Assembly (NCBI GenBank): GCA_030248225.1 | Contig: JASANE010005196.1 | Coordinates: 29,171 to 93,170, forward strand | DNA length: 64,000 bases | Reading direction: 5' to 3' | DNA from: Trileptium ribeirensis | Taxonomy: Eukaryota > Nematoda > Enoplea > Enoplida > Thoracostomopsidae | In this document: positions 47,301 to 58,890 of the stretch, in pieces | How positions within the stretch are numbered: the first letter of the stretch is position 1 | Layout: each line of letters begins with the position of its first letter | The notes under the pieces: generated by a model | The model's database searches: none | What the model was told of the DNA's origin: nothing | The model's input: the letters and a program-made list of their open reading frames with translations, nothing else | Position numbers and translations under genes: made by a program

Positions 47301-48560
47301 ATGGCCAGCACCCCGCAACCGCAACGCAGCGACGAAGCCGAGCAGACTCGGAGGCGATCCAACGGACGCGTATCGGTGAGTGGGCCATTCGCCCCACCAG
47401 AATCGACTTGGTTCCAGCTTCCGGCGATCCCAACCTACCGCGTGGATTTAACCAAGCCATACGTGACATTCCTATCCCACGGTACCGAGTGGGCGGAATT
47501 GTCGAATATGCACGAGGCACCGACCCCATTCGCGCACGACGGCAACACCTTGTCAACCGTCGAAAAGCACTACCAAGTGCAAGTTCTGTCCCTGCTGGAA
47601 CTAACCGATGCCGTCCGAGAGTTGTTGCTTATGACCGGCACTCCGCTGCAGCTCAAGACGCGGGCTCGAGAACTAAAGAACGAGCTTATTGACGGTGTTT
47701 CCCAGGCCCGTCTCAAGCCGCTTCTCGAGCATATCATGCGGCCGATCCTGCTCAGTAAATTCGCCATACCGGAATATGCGCGGATTTTGTGGCTCACCGA
47801 CACCCAACAACTGTTGGAAGCAACCACAGACAATTTCTGGGGCGTCGGGCGCAGCAATCAACAATTGCAGCAGCAGGAAGCCCCGACGCGCAGTCACAAT
47901 GTCATGGGCAGGCTACTCGAAGAGATACGAGAATACCGCGCCACGGGTCACGTTCGTTGGCCCAAAACAATCATAGTGGGTGACGCCCTGGCGTTACCGA
48001 TCTTAGAAATGACCACTGAAAACAAGTGGATCGTCAATGGATGGCCCGGATCCACCATGGTGCGGTTGCTGCAGCTGGCCAACGCCGTTTTAACCCCGCA
48101 AACCAGCTGTATTGTCATCCTCGGCGGGTTCCAATACATCTACCGCAAGGCACCAATGGAGCAGCTCCACGCGTTCTTGCCGAACGTCGCCTTCCGTAAA
48201 TTCAAGCGGCACCTGGGTGTACTTTCTCGCCGAGTCGCACCTACCACCGCCATCGTTATAGCGCCACCGGCACCCCGATGGGCTGCCACCAATCAGGACG
48301 CTTTGTCATGGACGGCCGAACTCAAGCAGCTCATGGCTAACCACCGACGGCAGCACGACACCTTCCGCAACGTTTACATGCCTTCCTGGCCGGTCGCGTT
48401 CCACAGTGCAGACGCGTGGGAACGGGACGAACCACATATGGAATGGCAGGAAAGGCCTCAGTTTGACGAGCCGATGGTGTCGCATTATTGTCGCCGGAAC
48501 TTGCATGAGTGGGTAAACCGTCTAGTTAGGGACGCCAAGCTAGGACGCCTAACGCATTGA
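47301..48560 (+). CDS. NADAR (YbiA-like) plus SGNH-like protein, copy 2, intact
   Basis: 419 codons with no lesion, starting at an ATG flush with an acceptor-like AG. Residues ~55-212 form a NADAR domain: LSNMHEAPTPFAHDG, STVEKHYQVQ (Glu-88), GTPLQLKTRARELK, HIMRPILLSKF, NFWGVG (178-183) and HNVMGRLLEEIR (199-210). NADAR proteins are linked to ADP-ribose and N-glycosidic chemistry; some remove ADP-ribose from guanine. Residues ~222-330 look SGNH-hydrolase-like (TIIVGDALALPIL, WPGSTMVRLLQLAN, TSCIVILGGFQ), but the nucleophile Ser is Ala and the GxND Asn-Asp is absent, suggesting a non-catalytic or altered domain. It is among the few lesion-free ORFs in the element and the only one with a complete recognisable domain plan, so it may be young, selected or recently acquired. 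Its role in the element is unknown; countering host ADP-ribosylation is a guess. Confidence 0.75.
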   Translation: MASTPQPQRSDEAEQTRRRSNGRVSVSGPFAPPESTWFQLPAIPTYRVDLTKPYVTFLSHGTEWAELSNMHEAPTPFAHDGNTLSTVEKHYQVQVLSLLELTDAVRELLLMTGTPLQLKTRARELKNELIDGVSQARLKPLLEHIMRPILLSKFAIPEYARILWLTDTQQLLEATTDNFWGVGRSNQQLQQQEAPTRSHNVMGRLLEEIREYRATGHVRWPKTIIVGDALALPILEMTTENKWIVNGWPGSTMVRLLQLANAVLTPQTSCIVILGGFQYIYRKAPMEQLHAFLPNVAFRKFKRHLGVLSRRVAPTTAIVIAPPAPRWAATNQDALSWTAELKQLMANHRRQHDTFRNVYMPSWPVAFHSADAWERDEPHMEWQERPQFDEPMVSHYCRRNLHEWVNRLVRDAKLGRLTH

Positions 48561-49682
48561 GAGCCACACCGAACTCGCGAAATCAAGGCGAGAATGGCAC
48601 TGCGAGCGGATAGGTCAATGTGAGGATTAACCGAAAACTACGAAGGAGCCTCGATCAAGACTAGTACCAGCGAGGGGCAGCGGAAGCGTGCGGAACGGAG
48701 CGATGAAAAATTTCTTAGGAAACATTGTTCGGAGCTAGTTTAATCGGAAGCACTGCTAGTATAAAACAACCCGAACTAAGCTAACCTAGTACCGAAACTC
48801 ATGAAATACGAAATCTATTTTTCTCCCTGCAAAGTTTACAGAACCATGGAAACTTTAGAAAATATTTGCGATTTTACAGGGAACTCCTGGGTCAGGCACT
48901 CTGGCAGCCCGGACCCTTTCTCGGGGTGACCAAAATCAACTCAACCTTTGGAGGTACGTGCCGGTGTATATATTACATACAATAATAAATGGTTATTACA
49001 TTATATATATTATATATTATTATTATTATTATTATAATATTATATTATTATTATTATTTATATTATATATTTATATTTGTATATAAATATTTATTTATTT
49101 ATATAAATATATTTATATATATATACATATATATAAATGGATAATTATAATATATTTTAGATGACTAGATACAGGGAACTAAAATTTGGCATGATCTAAA
49201 CCATTTTAACAATTTAGCCCATAAGTGAAAACTTCGAAAATTTCCGGAAAATAAGGGAGAAGGGGCGACGTTTCTCACGTTTTCTCGCGTACAGAGATAT
49301 CGGACAACACGAAGTCGCCCCTCGGCCTGAAATTTATAATATTTTTACTGAAATTTTTACACAAATTTTACTGAAATTTATCAAATCCTTACGAAAATTT
49401 ATCTAATTCCTGCCAAAATCTACCAAATTTACCGATTTCCACGGAAATTTTGGAAACCTAGCAAATTTTCTACAATTATTCTCAAATTTACACGCACCAT
49501 CAAAAAATTTTCTAAATATTACGCCAAATTTTATAACAATCTTAGATTTTTTCGACTTAAACGAATAACGGGCTGTGCATCTGCGGATTTAACGATGAAA
49601 TTTTACACAAACTCATCTTTCCATTCGATTTACACTCTTACCCTAAGTAAGGAGTCTAATAAATCCAAAAAATTTTAAGAGA
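48561..49682 (+). other. 3' untranslated region before 3' LTR
   Basis: No supported ORF. An ATT/TA microsatellite fills about 48980-49145, followed by AT-rich sequence. The bases before the LTR (CCAAAAAATTTTAAGAGA) are only mildly purine-rich, so a polypurine tract is not clear. Confidence 0.45.
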
Positions 49683-50735
49683 TGTAACAGCCCGAATTGC
49701 AAAGAATTCGTAAAACGCATACAACGCAACAAATTTCGTAGGGAACAAGGGAAGTGGATACTATACTGTGCATTATGTATCTGTAAAATATGCAGTCAAG
49801 GATTGGCAGGACAAGTTTACATGTGCATTTGAACAAAATTTTCGGGTTGTAGGAAACAAATTTCGGGTAAGGCGCTATTTTGGGGTGTAACGATAAAAGT
49901 CGATTTTTGAGGCTTTTACTCAACCCTAGGGGAACGGGGGCGACTACATCTCTTAAAGAACTCTTTAGGCTTGTCAAATTGGCCTTGCGGGTCAAAAAAT
50001 TTGGATCCCCTAAATATTTACGGATCCCCGAACAGGCGCTTAAGCCTCCAATTTTCTAAGCCCTAAAGGGTACCTAAAATACACAAAAGTTCCCGATTTT
50101 TGGAGCCCGAGACACTTATTGGGTCCCACCCTAACCGTTCAGCTGAAGACCGGGGTCGCCCATCCCCTCCGGTCCGCTCAGGATCCCCTAAACTCAAACG
50201 GACATCAAAATTTGGAATATTCTCCTCCTAAAACGGCCTCTAACGGGCCTCTTATAGGAGCTACGTTAAATCTTAAATTTTCATCAGTAGTCGGCCTGCC
50301 AGGGCATGATTCTGGTCCTGCCCCCGGCCGCCTACAGATCGCGAGATATGGGCAAAAATGTGCCGATATCCCTATGAGCAAACGGCGCTCTGAGCGCCGT
50401 TATATATTGCTCCCAAAAGTTTTGCCGCACCGACCAGCGGCCGGTTTTGTTTTCTTGGCGAGCCTCGGCCACGTGTCGCTGTTTTGATGTAGATGCCATA
50501 GCGAGGGCCGGCGACGAGATTGTTTTTGTGTATCCAGCCTACTAGAGTGTTACTGTTTGAACGTTGTTTTCTGCTCTGTTACGCCGCTTATATGTTGTAC
50601 ATATCCACGTATGTATATGTTTTCGGGCATTTGAAAAGTCTGTCTATAAATATATGTATATGTTTTCGGGCATTTGAAGAGTCTATCACAGGAATCAGCC
50701 AGAAAAGAAGAAAGGGGGAGGGGGGCTCGAGCGAG

Positions 50736-50743
50736 TATAAAAG
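50736..50743 (+). promoter_or_regulatory. TATA box in 3' LTR
   Basis: TATAAAAG, same context as 28655-28662. Confidence 0.6.
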
Positions 50744-52290
50744 CTGGCTACCCGTTAACAAAATGGGACCAGTCGAGTTTCTTACCGTGGGAAGTAGTTG
50801 GTTTTGGCGGTTGTCGCCAATTTTGAAAAATTCGTTTCGTCTTTGTTTTTTGGTGTTTCTCTTCGCCCGGGTGGGCTCTTCGACATGTAGCCGTGTGGAA
50901 GAGGCCCGCCCGGGCCTTTCGGTCAATGATTTTCGAATTTTCACGCCAGACTAGGGCAGGGGCAGCCCTTGCGGGTGCTGGGATGTCCGTTGGATGCCTC
51001 GCGCTCATTTAAGTGCTGCGCCCGCGCTGTGGAGAGGGGAGTTGAGGGTCGGACAAAATTCGAGTTAAAATTGTGCCAAAATTGCAACAAAAAAGACGGG
51101 AATATCCACCCGTGCTCGACTGGTGCCCCGCTCCCTGGGTTACGTTTATTCTAATGCCCAGGGAGTGAACTGTTTAATGTGTTTAGTAAGCGTATGTTGT
51201 TACTTAATGTAGGTCACAGCGTTGGATTTCAGTTTGAGTGCTCGTCGGGTACAACGCATAGGAAAACGATAGGACATGGCCGCGCAAAATGGTTAAGGTA
51301 AAACGGGAGACGTGAGAGTCACAGTTCCAGAATCATGGTGGTCACGGGGGGACTCTTCGCACTGCAGACGCGTGGAAGAGGCCCGCCCGAGGCTTCTCAC
51401 AGAGTTTAAAAATTTTCTCGCCTAGGCATAGAAATAGGGGCAGCCCTGCGGGTGTTGGGATGTCCGTTGGATACGTCGCGCTCCTGTAAGTGCTGCACCC
51501 GCGCTTCTCCGTTGTGAGCTGAGCAGATTGAAAGAAAATTTAGGTTGGCCCAGGAGCGCTGGCGAATTTTACATAATTAACGCGTAGATAAAACTGCGCG
51601 CTCAGACCTAAATAACGAAGTTCAGACGCTTACTGTTCGGCGGCTCGAAAATTTTTACTGGCTTTAAGGCACGTATGGTAGTCGAAACAAATTTTGGACA
51701 CTGGAAAATTTGTAGTTACGCTTCGCTCGGGTGGACTCTTCGACCTGCAGACGCGTGGAAGAGGTCCGCCCGGGGCTATTGGCAGACTCTCCGAGGATAT
51801 CGCTTAGGCCTAGGAACTGGGGCAGCCCTTGCGGGTGCTGTGGAGTCCGTCGGACGCCTCGCGCTTCCGTAAGTGCTGTGCCCACGCTTCCGCGATCTGG
51901 GCAGGGCAATTTGTCGGAAAACTTAGGTTGGTACCAAAAATGGCGGCAGAATTTTACATGCTCAACGGGAAGGCAAAATGAAGGCTTGAAATAATCAAAA
52001 ATTTCGGGTTGAGGGTTCCGCGTTTTGAAAAAAGCCCAATTGGAGCTCACAAGACATCATTTCGTCATTCAGCGGGAGGCGCAAATAAAAGGGGCACAAA
52101 ATTCTATCATCTTTAAGCTAATCGTTGATGATCGTTCGGGCCCAGGACCACGCGCGTGGGCTCGGGTCCTGGCTCACCTTTGATGTAAATAATGAAATGT
52201 CTTTTTACATACACCCGAGTGGTTGACATTTTGTTTTTGTGACCGTGTGCTCATGTTTTTATACTTTGCCAAAAAAAGGGAAAGCCAAGA

Positions 52291-52296
52291 AATAAA
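52291..52296 (+). terminator. Poly(A) signal AATAAA in 3' LTR
   Basis: Counterpart of 30193-30198. In the 3' LTR this would be the functional signal for genomic RNA 3' end formation. Confidence 0.45.
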
Positions 52297-52363
52297 AAAT
52301 TTTTGCGTGTGAAACTAGGCGAAATAGATTGATTTAAAATCAGGCCCCCGTAGCAAGAATTAC

Positions 52364-52693
52364 ATGACCCCAAGGTGTTCAATGTTGGTTGACGTAGATC
52401 CCTTGTCTTCCTCTAGCACGCGGCCCCAACGACGGTCGCTCCCGTCATGCCGTTTCCCTGTTGCCATGTCGTCGCTCTCCGCCCAAGCATCTGTTTCGGC
52501 CTTGCTAGAATTAAATGTCGGTCAGCCTACCCGCAGCGTTTCCCCAACTCTGCTTGCGCCCGCACCCCATCCGTCCGTCGTTAGCAACGAGTGTTGGTAC
52601 AAGTTCTTGAGCTTTAACGCCAACGTCCATCCGTTTGTTGGAATTATATATGTTTTAGCCCGGGCAGGCTCAGCGTGTCCGACATTAAGTTGA
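52364..52693 (+). CDS. LTR small ORF, 3' LTR copy (109 codons)
   Basis: Counterpart of 30270-30602, one codon shorter through an in-frame deletion, otherwise open with a few substitutions and the same last residues. No known family. It lies just left of the MITE in this LTR. Confidence 0.2.
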   Translation: MTPRCSMLVDVDPLSSSSTRPQRRSLPSCRFPVAMSSLSAQASVSALLELNVGQPTRSVSPTLLAPAPHPSVVSNECWYKFLSFNANVHPFVGIIYVLARAGSACPTLS

Positions 52694-52754
52694 ACTAAGA
52701 GGACACGGCCCCAACTCCACGTACTCGGACCCAAGGGTTACGGAATAATCCTTA

Positions 52755-53300
52755 TGCGCGAGTAAACTTAAGATGCGCCCATCGACTATCCTATTTTGTA
52801 AAAGCCGATAGCGAAGCGCAAACCACTGTTACGGAACAAATGTGGAAATTTCATCGACTTTTCGATAACAGAAAATTGGCAAAATCAGAAACAAGTACCT
52901 AAAATTACAGTTTGTGTTCGAACAGAATTTTGACGATTTTGAATTTGCAGTGAAAACTGTTATCGAACGCCTATCAGCTTCTTATTCGTATTTGTCTGTG
53001 TTCGCGAACAAATTTAACGCAATACTGACGTCACAAATCAATCGTTCATGTTATTTACGTTACAGTGTTCGCGAACAAATTCAGCGAATCCAAATCCGGT
53101 AGATTTTTGTTCGCAAAAAATTCGGTAATTTTCCTTGAATTTTCGCGAACACAAATTTACCGGATTACTATCACAGAGCTTTGTGTTCGCGAACAGTTTT
53201 GCGCCGCATTATGGTTTACCAAAAAACGTTCAGTAACAGATTTTTAACCGAAATAGCAAAATAGGATTATTGATGGGCGTGGGTTAAGTTTACTCTCGCA
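52755..53300. mobile_element. Harbinger-like MITE in the 3' LTR (546 bp)
   Basis: The 5' LTR gives the empty site (AATCCTTAGGCTC). Here TTA is duplicated on both sides (52752-52754 and 53301-53303). Ends are inverted: TGCGCGAGTAAACTTAA at the left and TTAAGTTTACTCTCGCA at the right; imperfect complementarity extends to about 45 bp. A 3-bp TTA target duplication suits PIF/Harbinger. The interior repeats TGTTCGCGAACA-type palindromes and has no ORF of note. It inserted after the retroelement formed its LTRs. Confidence 0.85.
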
Positions 53301-53671
53301 TTAGGCTCACCAAAATCTTGATAAAATGGGCTCCACCGTTAGGAAATTCTGGTCCTGGCATAGGGCATAAGATTCGATAACCGAAGATGAGGGAAAGACG
53401 GGTCAGCCTTATTACCTGTGAGCAGCCTTAGGGGATGACCCTCCCTCAGGGGGACCTCCATACCACTGAACACGTGGGCCAATATAGGGGCCAGGCCGAA
53501 CACCCTGGTAAATCCGCCGAGCAGCCCGCTAAGCTAAGCGGTTCCCATCGGTCAGACTAGGGTCCACCGGGGATCGTGTAAGCCGGGGTTGTCCGGGCAC
53601 CACAGTGAAATCCTACGGTGGTGCAGCTGGTCCTAGGGTGGGTCTGGCCAGAACTGGTCCTAGCTGGTTCA

Positions 53672-56600
53672 CATTACTATTTCCCACATCGCAACGTTTA
53701 CCTGTTTCGCTAATCTTCCATTTTCCCTTTTAAGTTTACTGTTTCTCAATTTTTTGCCCGTTTTCTACTATTTCTCATTTCCCAATATCATCGTTTAACT
53801 AGATTTCCGTTCCCAGCATATTCGATTTCCTGGCTTCTTGTTTTTTGGCATTCATTTCTTTCCCGATTTCATATTCTAATAGTTCACAAGTTTTTCGTTT
53901 CCCAACGCTTGCAGCACAACATTTTGTAGCTTCATGTTTCTGTTTCCGAATGCTTTGCTCTTCCCAACATTTGGCGTTCTCTACTTTTTACTGCTTTTCA
54001 ACATTTTTCATTTTCCATGTTTTCCTTTAAAGTAGTTTTTCGTTTCGTTCCCGTTTTGTTTACTTTCTCATTCCACAGTTTCCAGTTTTCTGACAACTTT
54101 TCGTTTCCGAAGTGTGTAACTTTCCAACATTTTCATGTTCCTTACATTCAAGTACTTTCCCGTTTAACAACATTTGTTGTTTCCTTGTTTTAATTTATCC
54201 ATATAGCATCGATGTCCAGATGTTGACAGTCCAACATTTTCCCGCCTTCCAGCACTTTCTAGTTTCCAATTTTTTTCGTTTTTTAAGTTTTCCTTTTTGC
54301 AAGGTGTTTCATTTATGTACTCTACCGTTTCTCGGTAATCCCCAGCTTCTCCATTCCCAACATTGCCAGGTTGCCAACTTACCTGTTTCTTAACATTATT
54401 TTATTCCGCTTCCACCATTTATGATGTTTCCAATTTCCGTACATTTTTCAGCTTCCCAAGTTTTTCGTTCCTCAGTAGTCTCTAGTTTTCTATATCTCAA
54501 CTGTTTCCAGTTATAAGCTGTTCTCCAACATTTTCTAGTTTCTCACATCCCTATATTTCTCAGTTTTCCTATCTGGCCATTTTTCATATTCATCGTCACC
54601 CAAGGAACTAGTTTTCCGTTTCAAAAATTATCCTTTTTTTCTCAGCATTTCCCATTTGTAGGATTTCCTATTTTAAAACAGTGTTCCGTTTCCACGTTTG
54701 CGACTTCTATACATTTTCCACTTTCAGGTTCCCCATATTAGAAACCATCCCGTCTCACAAAATCTCCGGTTATAAGCTTTCACGTTTCCGCACGTTACAA
54801 TTTCCAGTTTCCCACATCGTAACATTTTCCGTTTCCCAACACGTGCCAGTTTTCCTGATCCTTCGTTTCCCAGCATATTTCCCATAGAACGTTTATCGAT
54901 TCGTCTCAACGTTTACATGTTTCTTACCATTTCTAATTTTCCAGGATCATCGTTCACAAGATTTCCATTCCCAGCATTTTACGTTACCTGAGTTTCCTGT
55001 TTTGCATTTTGTGAGTTGTCCGATATATCATTTCCCCCTTTTCGAATATTGGACAACAAGTATCTCGCTTAGCCAACCAATATCCTAACACAACTTTTAA
55101 GTTTCTTAACACTTCTCAGATTATCAAGTATTTGACTTCATAACATTTTTTAGTTTAATGTTTCCCGTTTCCAAATACTTTCCCGTTACCAGTATTTCGT
55201 GTTTCCTACCTTTTATCCAACGTTATCCAGTTTATTACATCCCTTATGTTACCGTTTACCTAATCTCGCCTTTCCTAATATTTTCTCGTTTCCCTGCTCT
55301 GCTGTTTCACCAACATTTTCCTGTGTCCCGATGTTCAACATTTGCCCTATATCTAGGTTTTCGGTTTCCCGGTTTGTTCCGTTGCATTTCTCGTGCTTCC
55401 CATTTACTATTTTTCGTTCCTAAAATTTCCTGTTTTCTATTTGGACATTTCAAGAGTTTCTTTTTACAGTACTTTTCTAGTCCCTAAGTGACTACTTCTC
55501 AACTTTTGTCAGATTCATGTTTCATATTTGAGGACTCTTCCGTTTCCTAGAACTTGCAGTTTCCCCGCTGTATTATTTTCAATCATCTTCAAGTTCTTCG
55601 ATTCTCAGCATTTTCTCGTATCTCAAGTTTTCCCTTCGTCAAGTTTTCCATTCAATAATTTCTTTTTCCCTACTGTCCCAATGTCTAAGTTCCCCTTATT
55701 AAAACATTTTCTCGTTTCCCAATGCTTTTCTGTTTTCAAACTTTACTGTTTCCGAACACTCTCCAGTTTAGTGATTTACAACACTTCTCCGATTTCTAAA
55801 ATCGGCATTTTTCAAATTTATTCATTCGTAACATTTTTCGTTTTTCGTTTAGCCCATTTAACTAGTTTTTCATTTCAAAAAGATTCATGTTTTCTATTTT
55901 CCAGCATTCCAATTTAAACGTTTTTCCGAATTCTATCATGATTACGCTTCTCGAATCTCGATTTAATGTTAATATTTTCCCATTTCATGTTTCCCATTTC
56001 TGAACATTTTCCAAATTTCTAGATTTCCCAGCGATTTTCAGATTCACACATCCCAAAAATTTCACATTTTTCAATTATATTTTAACGTGTTCTTTATCTA
56101 TCGTTTCTTAGGATTTTTCTGTTTCGCCCTTTCCAACATTTTTTCGTTTTGCAACATAGCGTCCATTCCGAAAATTTTCTTATTTCTATTTCGTAACATT
56201 TTCCTTTTCCTGGATTACATATTTTTCAACATTTATCAGTTTTGCGATTAACCAATTCCCGTTTCTCAACAAATATCATGTTTCCCTGGTTTATTTTCCC
56301 CTAATTCTCATTTTTTCAATATTTATGGTTTCTCGAACAACAAGTTTCCTATTTTGCAATATTTACACGAAATTTACTGGTGACTAACTTTTTTGTTTTT
56401 CGAATGCATGGCTTCCCAAACATTTTCCTAGTTCGTGTTTCCGATTTCCGGACACTTTCCCGTTTTCTGAGTTGACCGTTTCCCAAAATTTATTGTTTCT
56501 CTAGTTTGCTGTTTTTCAAGATTTTTCCGCATACCCACGTGCCGTTGCCTAAATTTCCCTTTCCTGTTCTCCCGTTGCCATTCCCTTTCCCATTCTCCCG

Positions 56601-57520
56601 TTGCCTAAATTTCCCTTTCCTGTTTTACTGTTTCTCCATTTCCGTTTCCTGTTTGCAACAATTCCAATTTTCCGGATTTCCACAATTTTCCCGATTCACA
56701 AGTTTCAGTTCTCCCAAATTTCTTGTGTTGCGATATTTTTTTAATTTTAGGTGCTCCCAATTTAACTACTTTTTCGTTTCTGGAATGTTCTTGTTTCATG
56801 TTTTCTTATTCCCAAAATTTGCTGTTCAAGATTTTTTCGTTTCCCAAATGTTTGTCTTCCAAACGTATTTCAGATTCATGTTTCTCATTTTCCAGCATTT
56901 CTGCGTTTCCTAAGTTTTTCATTTCTCAAAATTTATCGTTTACTACTTTACTGTTTCTCAACAGTCGGATTTCCCACAATTTTCCGTTTCACTATTCTTC
57001 GTTTCTCACCATTTTCCCATTTCATAGTTTGCTGGTTACCATTTTTTTCAATTACCGATTTTCCAATTCCTAATCTTCAGGTTTCCCAATTTTGCTGTTT
57101 TACAGCATTTTTTCTATATTCTTCTCTTAAGTCGATTTCCTTTTGAAACATTTTGCAATTTTTAGTTCCCTAATATCATTCCCACCACAAGAGTCCTGTT
57201 TTCTAACTCTTTTCCATTTCCCGAGTGTCCATAGCTTACTAACATTTTCCAGTATCTACTTCCAAGCACTTGGTTTCCCAACATTTACCGTTTTCGTTTA
57301 GTTTCCCTACATTCAAACATTATCCCGTTACCAGCAACAACATTTTATAGCTTTCCAATAATTTCCAGTTTCCGGATAGCCAAAAATTTCCCGTTTCACA
57401 AGTTTTTCTTTTTCCAACATTTTCTCGTCTCCATACTCTTATATATATTTATCGGGTTAGAACTTACCCTTTTCTAACATTTTCCCGTTTGCCGAAAATT
57501 AGCCGTTCCCCAGAATTCCT
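53672..57520 (+). repeat. Pyrimidine-rich satellite, right arm
   Basis: Same degenerate GTTTCCC/AACATTTTCC units and strand bias as 26410-27186. Higher-order similarity: about 53690-53840 resembles 54905-55010, about 54597-54800 resembles 26990-27186, and about 55845-55915 resembles 54597-54670, giving a period of roughly 1.1-1.25 kb. Phe/Ser/Pro-rich ORFs here are artefacts of composition. Confidence 0.8.
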
Positions 57521-58260
57521 GTAAATCGTTTAGACTTCGGCAACGTGGAGTGCGGTCGTTTTTACAGACCGGCTCCAGCGCTTATTAGTTGTAGTGTTGG
57601 TTTCTTGACGTCGTTTCGTAACGGGCTTTTGTCTTTTGCTTGGATTTCGGTGGCGCTGAGATTATCACGCAGGCGTCCCGAGCAGCGTCATGGTCAACTA
57701 CTGGATGGGCTGACCGACGATTTAATGGTTGAAAGCTTAGGTACGGTGTGGGGAATGAAACAGGGCGTTCAATCTCTTCCTAGGTAAATGCGCGATTTTA
57801 AATATAGGTCACTTGTCTCCCTAATCCAAACTATGTCGAATGTAGCTAGTATATACCAGCTCCCTTGAATCCAAATTATATACCGTTCACTCTGAGCCAC
57901 CCATTTCTTTCTAGAATAGCTACTATGAGAGTTAATTCATACAAAATTTTCAGCGAAATCCGGGTCAAGTTTCATCAATGCGACTAGATCAGGCAATTGT
58001 CAAAACCATTCTGGTTCCCCGTCAGTAGGCGTATAGTTTGATTGCATTGTATCGGATGGATAAGGTGTAATATATATTACCACATATAAGACTGGATTGG
58101 ATTGGAATGTAATCACGGGCTTAAACGGCTATACCCTAAGCACTGCTGAATGTTCAATGTACTGCAGATGCTGTTACCTTTATGCAATTTAAAAGTTTGC
58201 TTTATTTGTTTCTATTCTCAGGCAAACTAGATTTGTTGGGACCAGTGTCATCCCTGTCTT
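57521..58260. other. Unique sequence, weak similarity to 3.95 kb
   Basis: Positions 57533-57590 share GACTTCGG, GAGTGC and AGACCGGCTC in the same order with 3949-4000. An ORF at 57545-57787 has no recognisable domain. Nothing else is supported. Confidence 0.35.
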
Positions 58261-58554
58261 ATGAATTTTCCACTACAAACTATATTGAAAAGTTATACGT
58301 GTATTGGTTTGTTGTTCAAATGTAGATTCGATTCGATAGTGGTGACTAGCCCATATGCAGATGTAATATATACTACTATGTTAAACTTCCTTCTTTATCT
58401 CGACATGCCTAGTTCCTCTGAATTATCTCATGAAGGTATTTTTAAGCTTTTGGCTAAGCCTAAATGGACTTGTAAGCCTATATTAGCAAGGATAGTCTGG
58501 GATCACAGTCGAACATTTCTTTCTTTAGGTTCGATATTTGCCCGCAAGCTGTAA
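58261..58554 (+). CDS. Possible host exon, unknown protein
   Basis: 98 open codons ending TAA, with normal amino-acid mix (SPYADVIYTTMLNFLLYLD, WTCKPILARIVWDHSRTFL). Acceptor-like sites precede it (CTATTCTCAG at 58211-58220 and CAAATGTAG at 58316-58324). The part from about 58325 looks most coding-like. No domain recognised. It lies just upstream of the segment duplicated at 62.3 kb. Confidence 0.22.
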   Translation: MNFPLQTILKSYTCIGLLFKCRFDSIVVTSPYADVIYTTMLNFLLYLDMPSSSELSHEGIFKLLAKPKWTCKPILARIVWDHSRTFLSLGSIFARKL

Positions 58555-58639
58555 AGATTTTCCCCACAGTTATTGGGGTAACTTGGCATCTACCATACAA
58601 TACACCATTAGCGGAAATACGAATCGACATAATAGTCCA

Positions 58640-58890
58640 TAAACGCATAGACGCTAATACATTTACTATTTTGTTTTGGCAATCGCGCAGACTTACCTTT
58701 TAAAGCTTCGTTGCTATGCTTCTATTTTTGGTGATGCCTTTTAGGATATTTTTGGAGTCAATGGTACCATAAATCTGGCTGATTTTTTATAAACGGACAA
58801 TAATGGATAAACTTAATATAAAGCGATGTAGTCATAATTTGTAATTACTAAAATTTACGATTAACTATATACACGTGAAACATATTTATC
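58640..58890 (+). repeat. Diverged local duplication, copy 1
   Basis: Shares TTGTTTTGGCAA, GACTT, TTCGTTGCTATG, TAGGATATTTTT, GATAATGGA-like and TAATTTCTAATTA-like blocks in the same order with about 62290-62530. Divergence is high. No coding capacity seen. Confidence 0.6.

Larger units (their letters stand above)
27187..53671 (+). mobile_element. Giant Ty3-type LTR retroelement with env and twin NADAR genes (26.5 kb)
   Basis: Two LTRs (27187-31024 and 49683-53671) flank 18.66 kb with gag, accessory ORF, env, protease, RT-RNase H, integrase, an unknown extension and two NADAR genes, all on the plus strand. LTRs begin TGTAACAGCCCG and end near GGT(A/T)CA. ACAT before the left LTR (27183-27186) and ACAT at 53671-53674 make a possible 4-bp target duplication sharing its first A with the LTR end. 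Satellite on both sides supports insertion into one array. RT and integrase order and the GPY/F-like end place it in Ty3/mdg4-type elements. Size, gene order and cargo are unusual. Confidence 0.9.
49683..53671 (+). repeat. 3' LTR
   Basis: 3989 bp, starting TGTAACAGCCCG. It matches the 5' LTR except that it lacks the ~400 bases at 27261-27676 and carries a 546-bp MITE (52755-53300). TATA box at 50736-50743, AATAAA at 52291-52296, and donor-like GTAAGT in two of its three GC-rich modules. LTR similarity looks high by eye, which implies a fairly recent insertion. Confidence 0.85.

Noticed and set aside
53672..57520. CRISPR-like or telomeric array
   Set aside because: Units are too degenerate, with no uniform spacers and no telomere hexamer.
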